From positions 2,977,501 to 3,041,500 of the forward strand of contig BSDZ01000080.1 of NCBI GenBank assembly GCA_030268105.1: 64,000 bases of DNA, given 5' to 3'. A program made the position numbers and the translations under genes. Shown here in pieces: positions 36,753 to 59,068 of the stretch. A model generated the notes under the pieces. That model was not told where the DNA came from, made no database searches, and was given only the letters and a program-made list of their open reading frames with translations. Source of the DNA: Volvox africanus (lineage: Eukaryota > Chlorophyta > Chlorophyceae > Chlamydomonadales > Volvocaceae). Positions within the stretch are counted from its first letter, which is position 1. Every line of letters begins with the position of its first letter.

Positions 36753-37225
36753 AACAAACGCACTCGTTTCTTTTCATAACCTTGGACGTGTTGCGGCGTG
36801 TACTCGTCTGTATGGTCATTGGGTTTTGGGCCGAAGCGCCAGCCAAATTGTTACCCATGTTAGAAGCTGAACGGTTACAGGGCAAGCGATTACAGAAGTC
36901 GAGAGTATGCTTGTTGGTTGCGCTGATAATGAATGAGAGTAGGATGAAGGCTTTTCTTTTATTATGTTGTGTGGCCCAAAGGCCTCCAGGCCGAGCTCTG
37001 TACGACTAACGGCCTCGTCCGTTCAGCTCAAGAGGACTTGAGGTGGGTTACATAAAACTAAATGACAAGCGATTGATAAGGTTTGATATCCGTACGGATG
37101 GCACAATTTTTACCTGTCCCAGTACAATGCTCCTACCCGCCCTCGCCACCTATGCCCTATTCCACTTTTCAATCTTGCAAAAATAGGGGCAGTAATGCAG
37201 TAATGCGTACAACTCATTACCACAA

Positions 37226-37230
37226 TTACA
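37226..37230 (-). terminator. Candidate TGTAA polyadenylation signal of LRRC51-like gene
   Basis: TTACA on plus, about 160 bases past the minus-strand stop at 37392. Confidence 0.4.
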
Positions 37231-37391
37231 AAGTCCCATCACTCGTTTTGAAGAACAACAGCACCTCCACACTACTCACACCAACGGGTAACGGAGCTCG
37301 CTTAAGCAACTATGAGGTTACCAGCATTTAAGTTGATGACGCAACCTTGTAGGTTATAGTGAAGCAGCACTTTGTTTATAATTTACCACAT

Positions 37392-38926
37392 TTATTTCTT
37401 CTTGCTTAATTTGTACCAAGTCTCGATCTTGCCTCGTTCCTCTTTTGTAAAGGTGCCAAAGTCCATATTCCGAAGGTTCGGAAGGTGGGCCACCACCCAG
37501 TTCTAAGAGCAAAACCATGGGATAGGGGCATGAGATCAAGTTAGTACGCAGCGTTACTCGAGTGTGCCGCGCTACTTGGACGGGGAACGCAAGCACAGAA
37601 GCACCGCCATCTCGGACACGCGGGTCCGATCAGACTGGCAAGCACACACCTTGTAGTTTTTGGTCTCGGCGATGGGGTTCCCGTGCAGCGTCAGCTTGTT
37701 TAGCTTCGGGAGGGCTTGCAACTTAAGTACGTCGTTGATGTTGGTAATATTGTTGCCGTGGTAATACAGCACCTGGATCAAGAAGCTGATAAGCGATTAG
37801 CCAAAACATATTTGCAGAATTTAGCTATTCTATACTACCTGAATATGTATGTACCCAACAACTTCGTTTCCGCAGCGACAGCCCCATCAGTAAGTGCCCA
37901 CCTGCAAGGAAGGGAACTCTAAGACAGCATCCTCAATTGTGCCGAGCTGGTTTGAAGATACATCCTGCGATTCCAGCGCCACAAGCACCACCCGAATTAA
38001 CACTCAAGCAAAATCATAGCAATCCAGCTCCCTCACTGGGCGGACGTATTCTCCGGTTGTTACGACAATCAAATGTTACGACAATGAACTGACTCCTCAT
38101 TACCGCCCATTACAAGTCAAAGGCTGCCAACGAGAGTCTCACCAGCCACACCAGCTGCGATGGGTCGTCCAGCACATGCCGCATCACGCGACTAAGCCCG
38201 TTGAGTGAAAGTAGATGGTTGTTGCACAGTCGCAAGGAGTTCGAATTGAGCTTGGCGCCCAGGGCTGTCACCGGCTTGGGCGAAATGGCGGAGCTTCGCT
38301 GTGTCGTAAGCATACGTTTGATGCTGTTGCTGCCTGAGGGCGTCCCACTGCCGTTGCCGGGGTTACCTGCTGCTAATAACAACGGCGAGGCTGCCGCTGT
38401 GCTGGCCCCAGTTGCTGATTCCGAGTCGGCTCGCACCTGGTCCTGGGCAGCTAGCGCCTCCAAATATTCCATAGGGTTGCCGTCGGGAGGGAGTGCGGGT
38501 TTCCGAGCGGTGCCACTGGTGGGTTCGACCATGACGAGATCTGGGACACGTGGGCCAGAAGACCGCGCGGGTCGAAGGATTATAAATCTGTGGCAGTCAG
38601 ACCTAGTTTTGGTGCAGTGGGGTTCAGGTACGCGAAATGCAATGATGGGGCCCTATGAGGATGCACTCGCAGGCAATCAGCCGTCTATGTCCCTCGCTAG
38701 GGTACAACTGGTCGCCGAATGCGCTATGGTGCATGTTGTAAAGCAGCATAATTGTGGAGCCCAAGAACATTTGGGCATTACCAATGACTGTCTTCAAATC
38801 CTTGAAGGAGTAGTCCACAGGTGGGCCAGCGGCCAGGGTCTTCTGTTCTGATAGGGGCTGTGTTAGCCATGCGGCTCTGTGCCTTCCAGTTATTCCTAAG
38901 GACGCCTCTGCAACGATAGGAGGCAT
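37392..38926 (-). CDS. LRRC51: LRRC51-like leucine-rich repeat protein
   Basis: Exons 38926-38782, 38540-38143, 37964-37902, 37772-37650 and 37502-37392 join in frame to 279 residues from an ATG at 38926. The N-terminus has PPVDYSFKDLKTVI, the counterpart of PPLDYSF in vertebrate LRRC51. The leucine-rich repeats follow: LRLCNNHLLSLNGL, LVWLDVSSNQLGTIEDAV, LQVLYYHGNNITNINDVLKL and LNKLTLHGNPIAE. They end in the cap YKNWVVAHLPNLRNMDFG and a short basic tail. Family members are conserved in ciliated organisms and are thought to act as cilium-linked scaffolds; the exact role here is inference. A Ser/Gly-rich insertion of about 50 residues (roughly 38300-38480) interrupts the N-terminal part, typical of volvocine proteins. 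Confidence 0.93.
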
Positions 38927-39369
38927 CTAGCACGGTATGAGTTTCCGCAAAGTCGTCAAAAGACCTTAGAAACGTGCACTCATTTGAAGTTTCAACCTAA
39001 TTAAGGTAAAAAGCTATGAAGTATTAAATGCTTAAAAACAGTAACGATAGATGAGGGAAATAAATATTCTTTCAGCAAAACTTTCAGCAAGGACTCGGAA
39101 CCCACGCACGGTTATGAGTGCACACATATATATTCCGTAAAGGTGTTTAACTGCGACACTGCGAATGCCAAAGGGTTAAACTGCCGTAGTTCCGTTCTGT
39201 AGATCATTGAAGCACCGTACAGACGGTTGTCGTGCCAACCGAACTCCCTTAAGTCACTTTAGGCGTTGAGGGCATGAGTATCCGTGTCTCGTGACTTCTT
39301 CTTGCCAATTATTCAACGCACGGTCTTTGCCTTACAAACTAATTTTTCTCACTGGCAACAGTTCACAAT
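38927..39369. other. Divergent spacer, LRRC51-like gene to orphan gene
   Basis: AT-rich, no exon recognised. Probably holds both promoters. Confidence 0.5.
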
Positions 39370-39996
39370 ATGGGTCTAATTCCTATTCTGTTGGGTACCG
39401 TCTCGAAGCCTCTTGGAATCACATACAAGTTATCACGGCTTGCAATTCGGCTTAAGGGCACTCGTAAGGTCTTAGGTGTCGCCGACCAGCTCGCAACGTT
39501 CACCCTGGACCTCATGGGAAAGGTTAAGCTGTCGCTTACTTTGAATCTATTAAAAATTGTTCACGGCAAGGTCCGCTGTCATACGCTCGCGGCACAGACT
39601 TGCAGGTGGCTCGACCAACATCGTCGGGGGCTAACAGCAGGCGACAGCGATGATCGCCTCCTGCATGATCTGAACAATTTCTTTTCCATGGACAATAAGG
39701 CGGTCATTGCGACCGCTACGCCACTGACCCGGGCAGGGCTGCTCTTTCTGCGCGACTGCCTCGAGCCCCTGCACCCTGACGATAAGGACATCTGCGTGCG
39801 CTTTATGGGGCCTGACGGCAAGCTTAATGTGAATGCGGCATTGAAGGCCTTCTACGGAACGGAGACTGCCTACAAGATGGCGGATACATTATTGGCGCCG
39901 TCAGGTTCATTGAACGCAGAGTCTCTTATGTTCAAAGTGTACGACGACATGCGTTACGCATTGCAGCGGGATCTCACTGAGTTATTGATACTGTGA
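39370..39996 (+). CDS. Intronless 208-residue orphan protein
   Basis: An uninterrupted frame from ATG 39370 to TGA 39994-39996 in a region where all other genes are split. I recognise no family. The N-terminal half is amphipathic, rich in Leu/Lys (LGITYKLSRLAIRLKG, TLDLMGKVKLSLTLNLLKIVHGK). The C-terminal half is acidic and helical (LRDCLEPLHPDDKDICVRF, KVYDDMRYALQRDLTEL). There is no signal peptide, clear membrane span or known catalytic motif. A TGTAA lies 55 bases downstream, supporting a real transcript. Codon choice is relaxed, like its left neighbours. Because it lies in the MAT3 block it is a candidate haplotype-specific gene, but that is inference. Other readings: an algal lineage-restricted gene, a retrocopy, or a chance frame (unlikely at this length). 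Confidence 0.65.
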   Translation: MGLIPILLGTVSKPLGITYKLSRLAIRLKGTRKVLGVADQLATFTLDLMGKVKLSLTLNLLKIVHGKVRCHTLAAQTCRWLDQHRRGLTAGDSDDRLLHDLNNFFSMDNKAVIATATPLTRAGLLFLRDCLEPLHPDDKDICVRFMGPDGKLNVNAALKAFYGTETAYKMADTLLAPSGSLNAESLMFKVYDDMRYALQRDLTELLIL

Positions 39997-40753
39997 GAGT
40001 CTTTTTGCCATTTGCTTTTGTGAATCCCTATGTTTCGGCCCTTGTTAAGGTGTAAAGCTTGAATACTTCTTCCGTACGCAGGGGTTAGGGCAAGGTGTAG
40101 CGAGTTAGCGACAGCGAATTAGATACGGATCGCCATACTAAGGAAGATATTTCATCTTTTTCGGGACAATGCGTCCGGACTGAAAACTATGATAGGTTTA
40201 TAATACTATGTAGGGGTTATAGAAGATAGACACTAAGGAGGATGCGGGCCACGGCCCACTGAAGCAGGTATGCACTCCCGATTACTGTAGTAGTCCAGTG
40301 GATGTGATGCGCTATGCCCGAGTTTAGTGTTGAGCCCTATGCGTGCCCCTGATCCCATCCAGGGGGCCAGTCGGGCTCCTACCCCGTTGAGCTACCTGCA
40401 TGGTGGAGGCTGCATGAATAGCCATGACCGAGGTCAAAAGCGATTCTGATTTCCTTCAGTTTATTGTGTATTTTTATTTATTTATATTCGAGTACTTTTT
40501 ACCCAAGAGAGTTTGAAGGCAAGACCAAGCGGTCTAGAGGCTTGCTATTTTGCCGTGATTCTGATCTGCAGTATTTAATCTTGCGGTGTTCGATGTAGAA
40601 GCTAGGGGGAGTCCTGTCACTCTGAGCGCAGTGGTCCTAGGCACTATATCCATTCAGTTTTCATATGAGGTCAGGTCTTGCGAATTAATACTTGGCGCAT
40701 GGTTTGTAGGCGCCCCATGAACGACGGAGGATTAGTTTTGAGGATATTGCAGG
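39997..40753. other. AT-rich spacer
   Basis: Holds the 3' end of the orphan gene. A tRNA-D-arm-like stretch lies on minus near 40375-40393 without a matching T-arm. Nothing else recognised. Confidence 0.5.
40051..40055 (+). terminator. TGTAA polyadenylation signal of orphan gene
   Basis: TGTAA 55 bases after the stop codon at 39996. Confidence 0.5.
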
Positions 40754-41358
40754 ATGGGCAGCCGTCTTGATATTGTACTCGGCCGTCAAGGCCCTTGGAT
40801 TAGCTGCAACGTGTCCTCCTTAACATCCTACAATCCTTCCCAGCAAAGGCGCAGGTGAAGCCACGTGGAAGCCACGCTTTACTCTTCCTCGAACATGGCA
40901 CCGACTTCTTGCGGACTCTGACGTTAGTTGGATACTTTTGGCAGATATTTGGCAAATGTGAAAAGCGATACACGCGGGTCGATATGTGGTGCAGTGGGTG
41001 ACTGATGCTCCATGCGCAATGTGACTGCACCCCGAACCGCGCGCCACCAGCCATCCGTTGCAACCGTGAGGTTAACTAGGTAGGCGCCCTATAAATTCCC
41101 ACCGCCCATGGTTGACTGCGGGTTTCCGCCGGTGGTCAGGTGACTCTTGCGGCATCGGCAAGCAAACCGGTAACACCGCAGCCATCTAGCCCCTCCTCAC
41201 CTCTCGAAAAGCAACCCTCTGGCTTCACCCGCCCTTCGAGTCCAAGGCATAACGTGGGGCCTAGAGTTTTTCAACCTCAGCAACACATGCCAGACCCTTA
41301 TGTTCCAAAATTAAAACAGCACAAGCGGCCGCAAACTTTGCAGGAATCACAAGCTTAG
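40754..41358 (+). CDS. Weak two-exon model for a small basic protein
   Basis: Exon 40754-40854 starts at ATG and ends at CAG|GTGAAG in phase 2. Exon 41163-41358 ends at TAG and restores frame, giving about 98 residues (MGSRLDIVLGRQGPWISC..., then a Ser/Pro/Gln-rich tail). No family recognised. The chosen acceptor has a poor pyrimidine tract, and the better-looking acceptor at 41139 gives the wrong phase. The second exon alone reads as plausibly coding. Treat as tentative. Confidence 0.3.
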
Positions 41359-41767
41359 AGAGAAACATGCGCGTGACTACATTCCAGCCGTCTTCTTCAT
41401 GTGATGATGATAACGGCCGGACGCAGAAGGGCATCAGCGACAGTGACCGAGGCCTGGCAGCCATACCCTGCGCAGTAGGCAGCATCAACCTCAAGTCCAG
41501 CTCGTAAACACAAATGTGTGAGTTTACGTTTGATCAGCTGAAAGCTGGAGTAAATTCAATCGTGTCCTCGCGCCATTCATTTCTCCGTATTGACCAATCC
41601 CATCGCCTGCATGCGGCCCAACACATTGGTGATAGTCCGCATATGGAGCGACGCAACCTGCTGTATATCCGCACCCACCCCCGAGGCCCAACCACCGTGG
41701 AGTGTGGTGTGGTGAGTTTAGGGCTCTCAGGCAAGCGACCCATGTAACACAGGAATGGTGCACCTCG
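41359..41767. other. Spacer between tentative small gene and BTB gene 3' end
   Basis: No confident exon. Composition turns GC-rich again toward the right. Confidence 0.4.
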
Positions 41768-44700
41768 CTAGCGTGGTGGCGGGAAATACCCTCCGCCTTG
41801 CGGCGGCGGTAGGGATAGTGGTGTTCCGCCGTACATTGGTGCGGGATAACCCTGAGGCTGGTACGGCAGGGGCAGCGCACCGAAGCCGGAAGGCGGCGGC
41901 GCCGCACCGTACATTCCAAGCGGCCTCGGGTATGGTGGGCCTGCGCCGGCAATATCAAGGCAGCAGTTGCCAGCAAACACGTTTTTTAGGCCCCATCAAG
42001 CAGTCACGAGCCGCATCATCGCAACGCACTTCCAAATACCCTGCTCTCAGTCAGGCTTCATCGCCCTTTTCTATATGCAGTCTCCAATAAATTTCCACTA
42101 CAGGCACTATCCTCGTCTTTCCAGGCAAAAGATGTCAAAGGTAGGGCAGGTCCAAATTTCTGGTGCGACATGAAGGCGGCAGCTGACGCCTGCGTGCAAG
42201 CCCGGGGACTGGAGGCGCATCAGCTGTAGCCAAGATTCCATGGTTCCAAATTCCAAGCTCCAAATGTTGCTTCGTCCTTCTAATACCCGTTGGATAATAG
42301 GCCCCTAGAGTCAACCCTAAAGATCGTGGATACTGCAATCCGTTCATTATAGCATGTTTAACCGTGATAGTGGAATTTGCCGCTCAGCTAAGTGTACCTT
42401 GGGTCCCGTAGGGCAGCGGTGGCGGCTGCGCTGGGCTATAGCCTGAGGCAGTGGGTGGTGCTCCAAAGGTTGCAGATGGCAGCGTCGCGCCGTACAACTG
42501 GCTTGGGCCGCCAGCCAGTTGTACGGCGTAGCCCTGAGGCGGTAAATTGTACGCCCCTGGTGGGGGAGTGAAGGCGGGCGGTGGAGGTGCCGGTCCTGCG
42601 CCGCCAATGGACCCGGGTAATACACGCTTCAGCTTGGGTTATATGGGTAAATATAAACACAAACTGCAAAAACGGCTATGTAGGACATACGATGTACGGC
42701 GGCGAGCGCACAGGTGCGTAAGGCTGCTAAACTTAAAGCATACCTGGGTGGTGGGCATAGGGGTAGGATGGATACGACTGAGGTTGCGGCTGCGGCTGCG
42801 GCTGCGGCTGTGATGAGTGCATAATCTGCGGCTGCACCGGCTGGATGGTCTGCGGCCCTTGTGATTGCTGCGGCTGCGGCCGTGCTCCGGGCGGCCCGTA
42901 GTCAGCGGGAGGTGCCGACGGGGTAGTGTCAGAATCTTTTTCAGCTGTGGGCGGCAGCGGCGCTGGGGTTATTGTCATTGGTACTGTTGGCGTTGGGCCG
43001 TATGAAGGTACCTGGCCTGAAGACAAAGGCGCAGTTTGCACTTGTGCAGGCCTAGGAGCTGAAGGCGTCGCAGCTGGCTGCGGTGGGAAGTCCGCTGCCG
43101 CGTGTGGACCCGGCACCTGCGTTCTCCCGGGTAGTTCGAGGGTTCCAATTATGAGTCACAATGCTGCTATTGGTGAACAGAAACTAACCGTTGGCCGCCG
43201 TGCAATCACCCTGCATGGGGTCAGGAAACCTGCAGAACGCCACTAAGTGGACTGTGTCACAACAGTCATTGCTGTTCCTAGGCCATCTTGGCATCGCTTT
43301 AATAGTTCATTTGTTTATGCGGCCTTCAAAGATAATTAACCACACCAATGGGGCCCGGGGCCCCGCAAGCGAATTTCGGATCATTTCCTGACCAGGCAAC
43401 ACACCACAGGTACTAACGTGGTTTCTTAGCCCCAGCTGAAACTTGACTCCTTACCGGGGAAGGCGTCGCTCCAGGGGACCCAGCAGGAAGGCCCCCGCCT
43501 CCCACAATACAGGGCCCAGCTAGTCCGGGCGGCGCTGCACCTCCTGCAGTATCCGGCGGCGCTGTGCTAGCGGATGGTACAGCCGCCGCCGGAAGCGGTG
43601 GCAGCTGCGCGGGCAGATGCTGTTGGCTCAACTTCAGCTGTTGCTGCACGGATGCCACCACTTGGGGCAGTAGCAGCCGGTTCGCAAGCTCCAGCACGAG
43701 CCTCAACAGCGGCTTGGGGAACTCCATGTTTCCCGTGTAGATGTACCGCAGCAGCTGGGAGAAGGCCTCTGGGTCAGCGTCGGGCAGCGGCACCACGCGG
43801 CGTCCAGCGGCGTCAGGCGCAGCACAGATGGGTGCAGGAACTGCTGCTGGTGCACCGCCAGGGGCTGACGCGTCCCCGTCGTTGCCAGTGCCGACAACAG
43901 CAGCCGCAATGCCGCTCTGGCCCTTCTGAAGCAGCCGCCGTCGGAAGTACTCGCTACGGGCAATTAGTACCTGACTGTGCGCATGAAAGGCGCGCCCGCC
44001 GACCATGATGGTGATGTCTGCGATGTGCCAAGGGTCAGGTAGCATGGCTGCGAAGTCCTCCGCCAAGTCCGCTGGCCCAGGACCGGCAGAGGCAGCGCCG
44101 AACACTTCAGCCGGCGGCGCCGCTGGCTGCAACAGTGCTGCTGCTGGTGGCACCGGCTGAGATGGCTGCAGTCCCATTTGCATGAGCCACATTTTACTAC
44201 CGCCCCACTCGTATACGCACAGCCACCCGCCAGGTAAGATTGTCAATCGTGCGGCCCGGTCGAGATTGCCCAAGCATGCCAACGGCAGCGTCTTCACCGC
44301 CCAGCCCGCTGCGGGGTCGACTTTCCGCACGACGGCACCCCCGTTGGGGCCTTCCATGTCAATAACGTACAGGCAACCCCGGCTGTCCACGACAGCGTCG
44401 CAGATAGAACCGAACCGTGCGGTCCGGCCCTGGCCATCCAAGCAACCAGGGCCCTCTTCACTGCCCACTACGGCCTGCAGCCCTGGCGCCACCGTGCCAG
44501 CCGCTGCACCCACGCCCACTGCGTGATAGATCGTGCTGGGCGTACACACGTACAGAACGTTGGCTACATAATCGTACGTCAGTGCGTGGACGAGGGACCA
44601 TTCCGGAATTCGAAAGGGCATTGTGGCAACGGCCACAGCCAGCGCAGGCGGCAGGGACGTCGGAGCAATCGCCGTGGCCGTCATGCCCGAGGTTGATGGA

Positions 44701-45416
44701 TGAGACAGTGCCGGAAGCCGCGCACGGCGCACGTATTCACGATTTCCGTCTGAAAAGAAAAGCCCTCCTGTGCCGTCAGGTGACATGATCAACGATGACC
44801 GTAATTGTGCTGAGCCTCCAGGGCCGTCATGGTGGCCAGGGCAACCGGGCTGGCCAGCGACGAGCTCCATAAGGCCGGTTGGGTCCAGCCTCCATATGGC
44901 ATCACGTGTGGAGAGGAAGCAGAGGCTGCCGTTGCCGACGTCGCCAGCGTCAGAGACAACATACAGCGGCATGCGTGAAGCGCCATCGCTGTCCCCGCTG
45001 GCGGTGGACCACGTATACGGCGCGGTGCCACCCTCGGGAGAGCGTGTTGTGAGGGGCAGCGGCGGGCCCAGCCGGATGCTGGTGCATGCACCCTGGAGGT
45101 TTACTTCATCAAACCCCAGCAGCAGTTGGATTCCCTGCTCGGTACAGACAAGGGGCTGTTGCCCAACTCCCGGCAACTTCCGTGTGAACACCGATATGAT
45201 GCGCTCCGCCGAAAGAGTGATCTGCGTCAGTTTAAGTAGGTTATTAAGTAGGTTATGAAACGAGCAAAGCTTACCAAATAAAATGTTATCCCTTGTGGTT
45301 TTGGTGTGTCTACGTGGGTGCCCAAAGATAATACGCCAAGACTCAAATTTCAAATCAACAGTTCGCGGGGTACGGTTATGAAGGTGACATGTGAGCTTTT
45401 TCGGGTGCAATCGCAT
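41768..45416 (-). CDS. Beta-propeller plus BTB/POZ protein with Pro/Gln-rich tail
   Basis: Exons 45221-43455, 43116-42744, 42595-42398 and 41940-41768 join in phase to about 836 residues. The first part (about residues 1-390) has repeated NHL/SMP-like strands (LYVVSDAGDVGNGSLCFL, GRTARFGSICDAVVDSRGCLYVID), suggesting a propeller. The BTB/POZ domain follows: DPWHIADITIMVGGRAFHAH, SQVLIARSEYFRRRLL, then FSQLLRYIYTGNM and LELANRLLL. BTB proteins of this kind are often Cul3 substrate adaptors; that role is inferred. The first exon could be read on to a TAG at 43413, but a strong donor (CCG|GTAAGG at 43455) joins in phase to three Pro/Gln/Tyr-rich exons ending GGGYFPPPR. The frame is open to ATG 45416, yet an acceptor at 45222 and poor coding quality before it suggest a missing first exon. 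Confidence 0.83.
42781..42812 (+). repeat. Coding (GCGGCT)n hexanucleotide run
   Basis: Encodes Gln-Pro repeats on the minus strand in the proline-rich tail of the BTB protein. Confidence 0.7.
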
Positions 45417-46709
45417 TCCTCCTTGTGAAAGCTGTGAAAGTTCTCAACTCCTTTCAGTTAAGAGCAGCTTCTAGCTGACGCACCTGCTCCATGTTTCTGT
45501 TACATACATTTCAGTCAACTTATCTTGTAGAGGCCGGCGCGATCATATTGTGAGCAACGACCATATGCGGGTCCTGGGTAGAGTCCCGTGCGCTCCGGAA
45601 CCAATGAAATGTGAAAAGTGCAGAAGCTCCAGGCTTTATCCCAAAATGGATTTTCAATAATTGACATATTATGTTATGGGCAATCGCCTTCTTCCCTTTC
45701 CATAAGGGTTATTTTTGGTTTTAGATTTCTATTCCGTGTCTCTCCCGGTTACCGAGGTGTCTCTGGCCGCACTGCCAACTCCGGGCCCTGTTATTCGGTC
45801 ACAGTCTTAAATTCTTTCCCCTGATATGCAGCAAATATCCTTGTCCCCTTTCTTTACCAGCCATGACACCGCACGCGCTCACATGGCGGAATGTTTGAGT
45901 GTTAACGCGCGGGATAGGTTTAAAACGCAGCACATAGAACCTCTACCATGACGATTATCATGGGCATACCATACTCCGGAAGATTTAATACCCATCTTGT
46001 GCGCCGCACTTGCCTGGGCATGCTGCATGAAACCACCATAATGTGGTCCGGTTTTCTGCATGCGATTGAGCGCTGAGCGACTGAGCACTAAAAATCGTCT
46101 AAGATCAATGCACCACCTAACGGCAGTCCTCATTACGAGGCGCGTGAGAAGGAAAATGTGGATAAGAGTGATAATCATACGCTTGTTTTGCCAAGCTCCT
46201 TTGCTTGCTATGGCTATCAATTTAACATCCACACATGAGGTACTTCACATTCTGCATCATCACCACCACCACCATCACGGGCACTACAGCTGGAGCGGTG
46301 GGCTATTCCTGGCCCTGAACACGAGTGCGTTTGCCTCCCCGATTTGCCGCCGCCTCATCCGATTTGGCTCGCCCTGGAACGGCGAATCCACGGCACTGCA
46401 TTTTCACATGACGTACATGACCCACATTTCGAAAAACCCAATGTGTTGTGCTGGTCACCGGCTCTCATGGCCAGATTCATTATCTTCACATCTGCCGCAA
46501 GTATCCGACGCCCGCCTTCTCCACACCGCCGCCTCCTTCCTGGGCTCCTTCATCGTCTTACTGACCCGGTCCCCAAATTCTCCCGCGGCAGCACTGACAT
46601 ACGACCGCTACGAGCTCCTCTCGGGTCGTTTCCTTCTTGGTCTATCCTTTCCTATAAGAGACGCGTCAGACTCCCTCCCTGCCCCAGCGCGCCCATGACT
46701 CCTTGGTCC
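45417..46709. other. Spacer between BTB gene and ABC transporter 3' end
   Basis: No exon recognised. Contains a CAT/CAC run at about 46255-46278. The first exon of the BTB gene may be hidden here. Confidence 0.5.
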
Positions 46710-58338
<11,629 letters not shown>

Positions 58339-58853
58339 CCTTCCAGTCAAGTGGTTTTTCGGCAAAAATCGGTTGATTATTGAAAGGATTAAAATCTACA
58401 AGCTGGACAAGGCAGCCGCATCATCCGGCTGCCACGACTGCCATCTTTGTGGGCAGCCTTTAGGCTTCGTAAAAAAACTGGAGGATACAAGTTGCGTGTG
58501 ATCACGGCGGATGATATTCTTTCACCTTATTCCAGCTCACTTGCGTCTTATGTTAAGTGACCTGGAAGTTTCTCCGGCAACACGGCTTAACACGTTTGTG
58601 TGCGAGTGGTCTATCACAAAATAGGTACAGGACTACAGGTATATGCGCAGCGGTTCGATAATAGTAGTAGGAACTTTCTATTATGTGATCTTTTGGAAGG
58701 ATGACGCAACTGATGCAAAACATTACAAATTGCTCGGACGTTTCGGAGCACACAGGTTCCTGAATTTCCCTTTCGTGTGCATCATCCTGTGCTAATAGAT
58801 ATCTGTCAGCATGATCGAATGAAGGTAGTGGTCATATCACATGCGCATCGCGA
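58339..58853. other. Divergent spacer, ABC transporter to GUF1
   Basis: No confident exon. Presumed to hold the promoters of both genes. Confidence 0.5.
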
Positions 58854-59068
58854 ATGGCGTTGCTGAACGCGGCTTGCCCTGCAGCGGTTCTACGCGCCGC
58901 AGCAGCGTACGCGGCGTTCGAGGCAGCTAGCCAGGGCTGGTTGGCAACTCGCAATGCTTGGACGACTGCGTCCGCAGTGCAAGCCTGCGTGACGACCGCC
59001 TGGCCCTCCGACACGGCCAGCACCAGCACCAGCACCAGCACCACCGCTAACAACGGGATCTGTGTCAT
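58832..59068 (-). CDS. Possible 78-residue secreted peptide antisense to GUF1 exon 1
   Basis: Uninterrupted frame from ATG 59068 to TGA 58832. The first residues, [20 protein letters not shown], followed by EGQA, form a textbook signal peptide; the rest is Ala/Asn-rich and helical. The hydrophobic run is encoded by a (CACCAG)n-type repeat, which in the other strand reads as Ser-Thr repeats within GUF1's presumed N-terminal region. Only one strand is likely to be coding here. No family recognised. Confidence 0.3.
   Translation of the reverse strand: MTQIPLLAVVLVLVLVLAVSEGQAVVTQACTADAVVQALRVANQPWLAASNAAYAAAARRTAAGQAAFSNAIRDAHVI

Noticed and set aside
40330..40395. tRNA-like sequence on minus (D-arm TAGCTCAACGGGGTAGGAGC)
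   Set aside because: The A-box-like D-arm is good, but no GGTTCGAATCC-type T-arm or closing acceptor stem follows at the right distance. At most a decayed tRNA-derived element.
13000..42000. MID (RWP-RK), FUS1 or HMG-box sex genes
   Set aside because: Looked for because of MAT3, but no such motif was recognised in any frame of the window.
46255..46278. Poly-His-like CAT/CAC run
   Set aside because: Simple-sequence run in a spacer, not in a supported coding exon.
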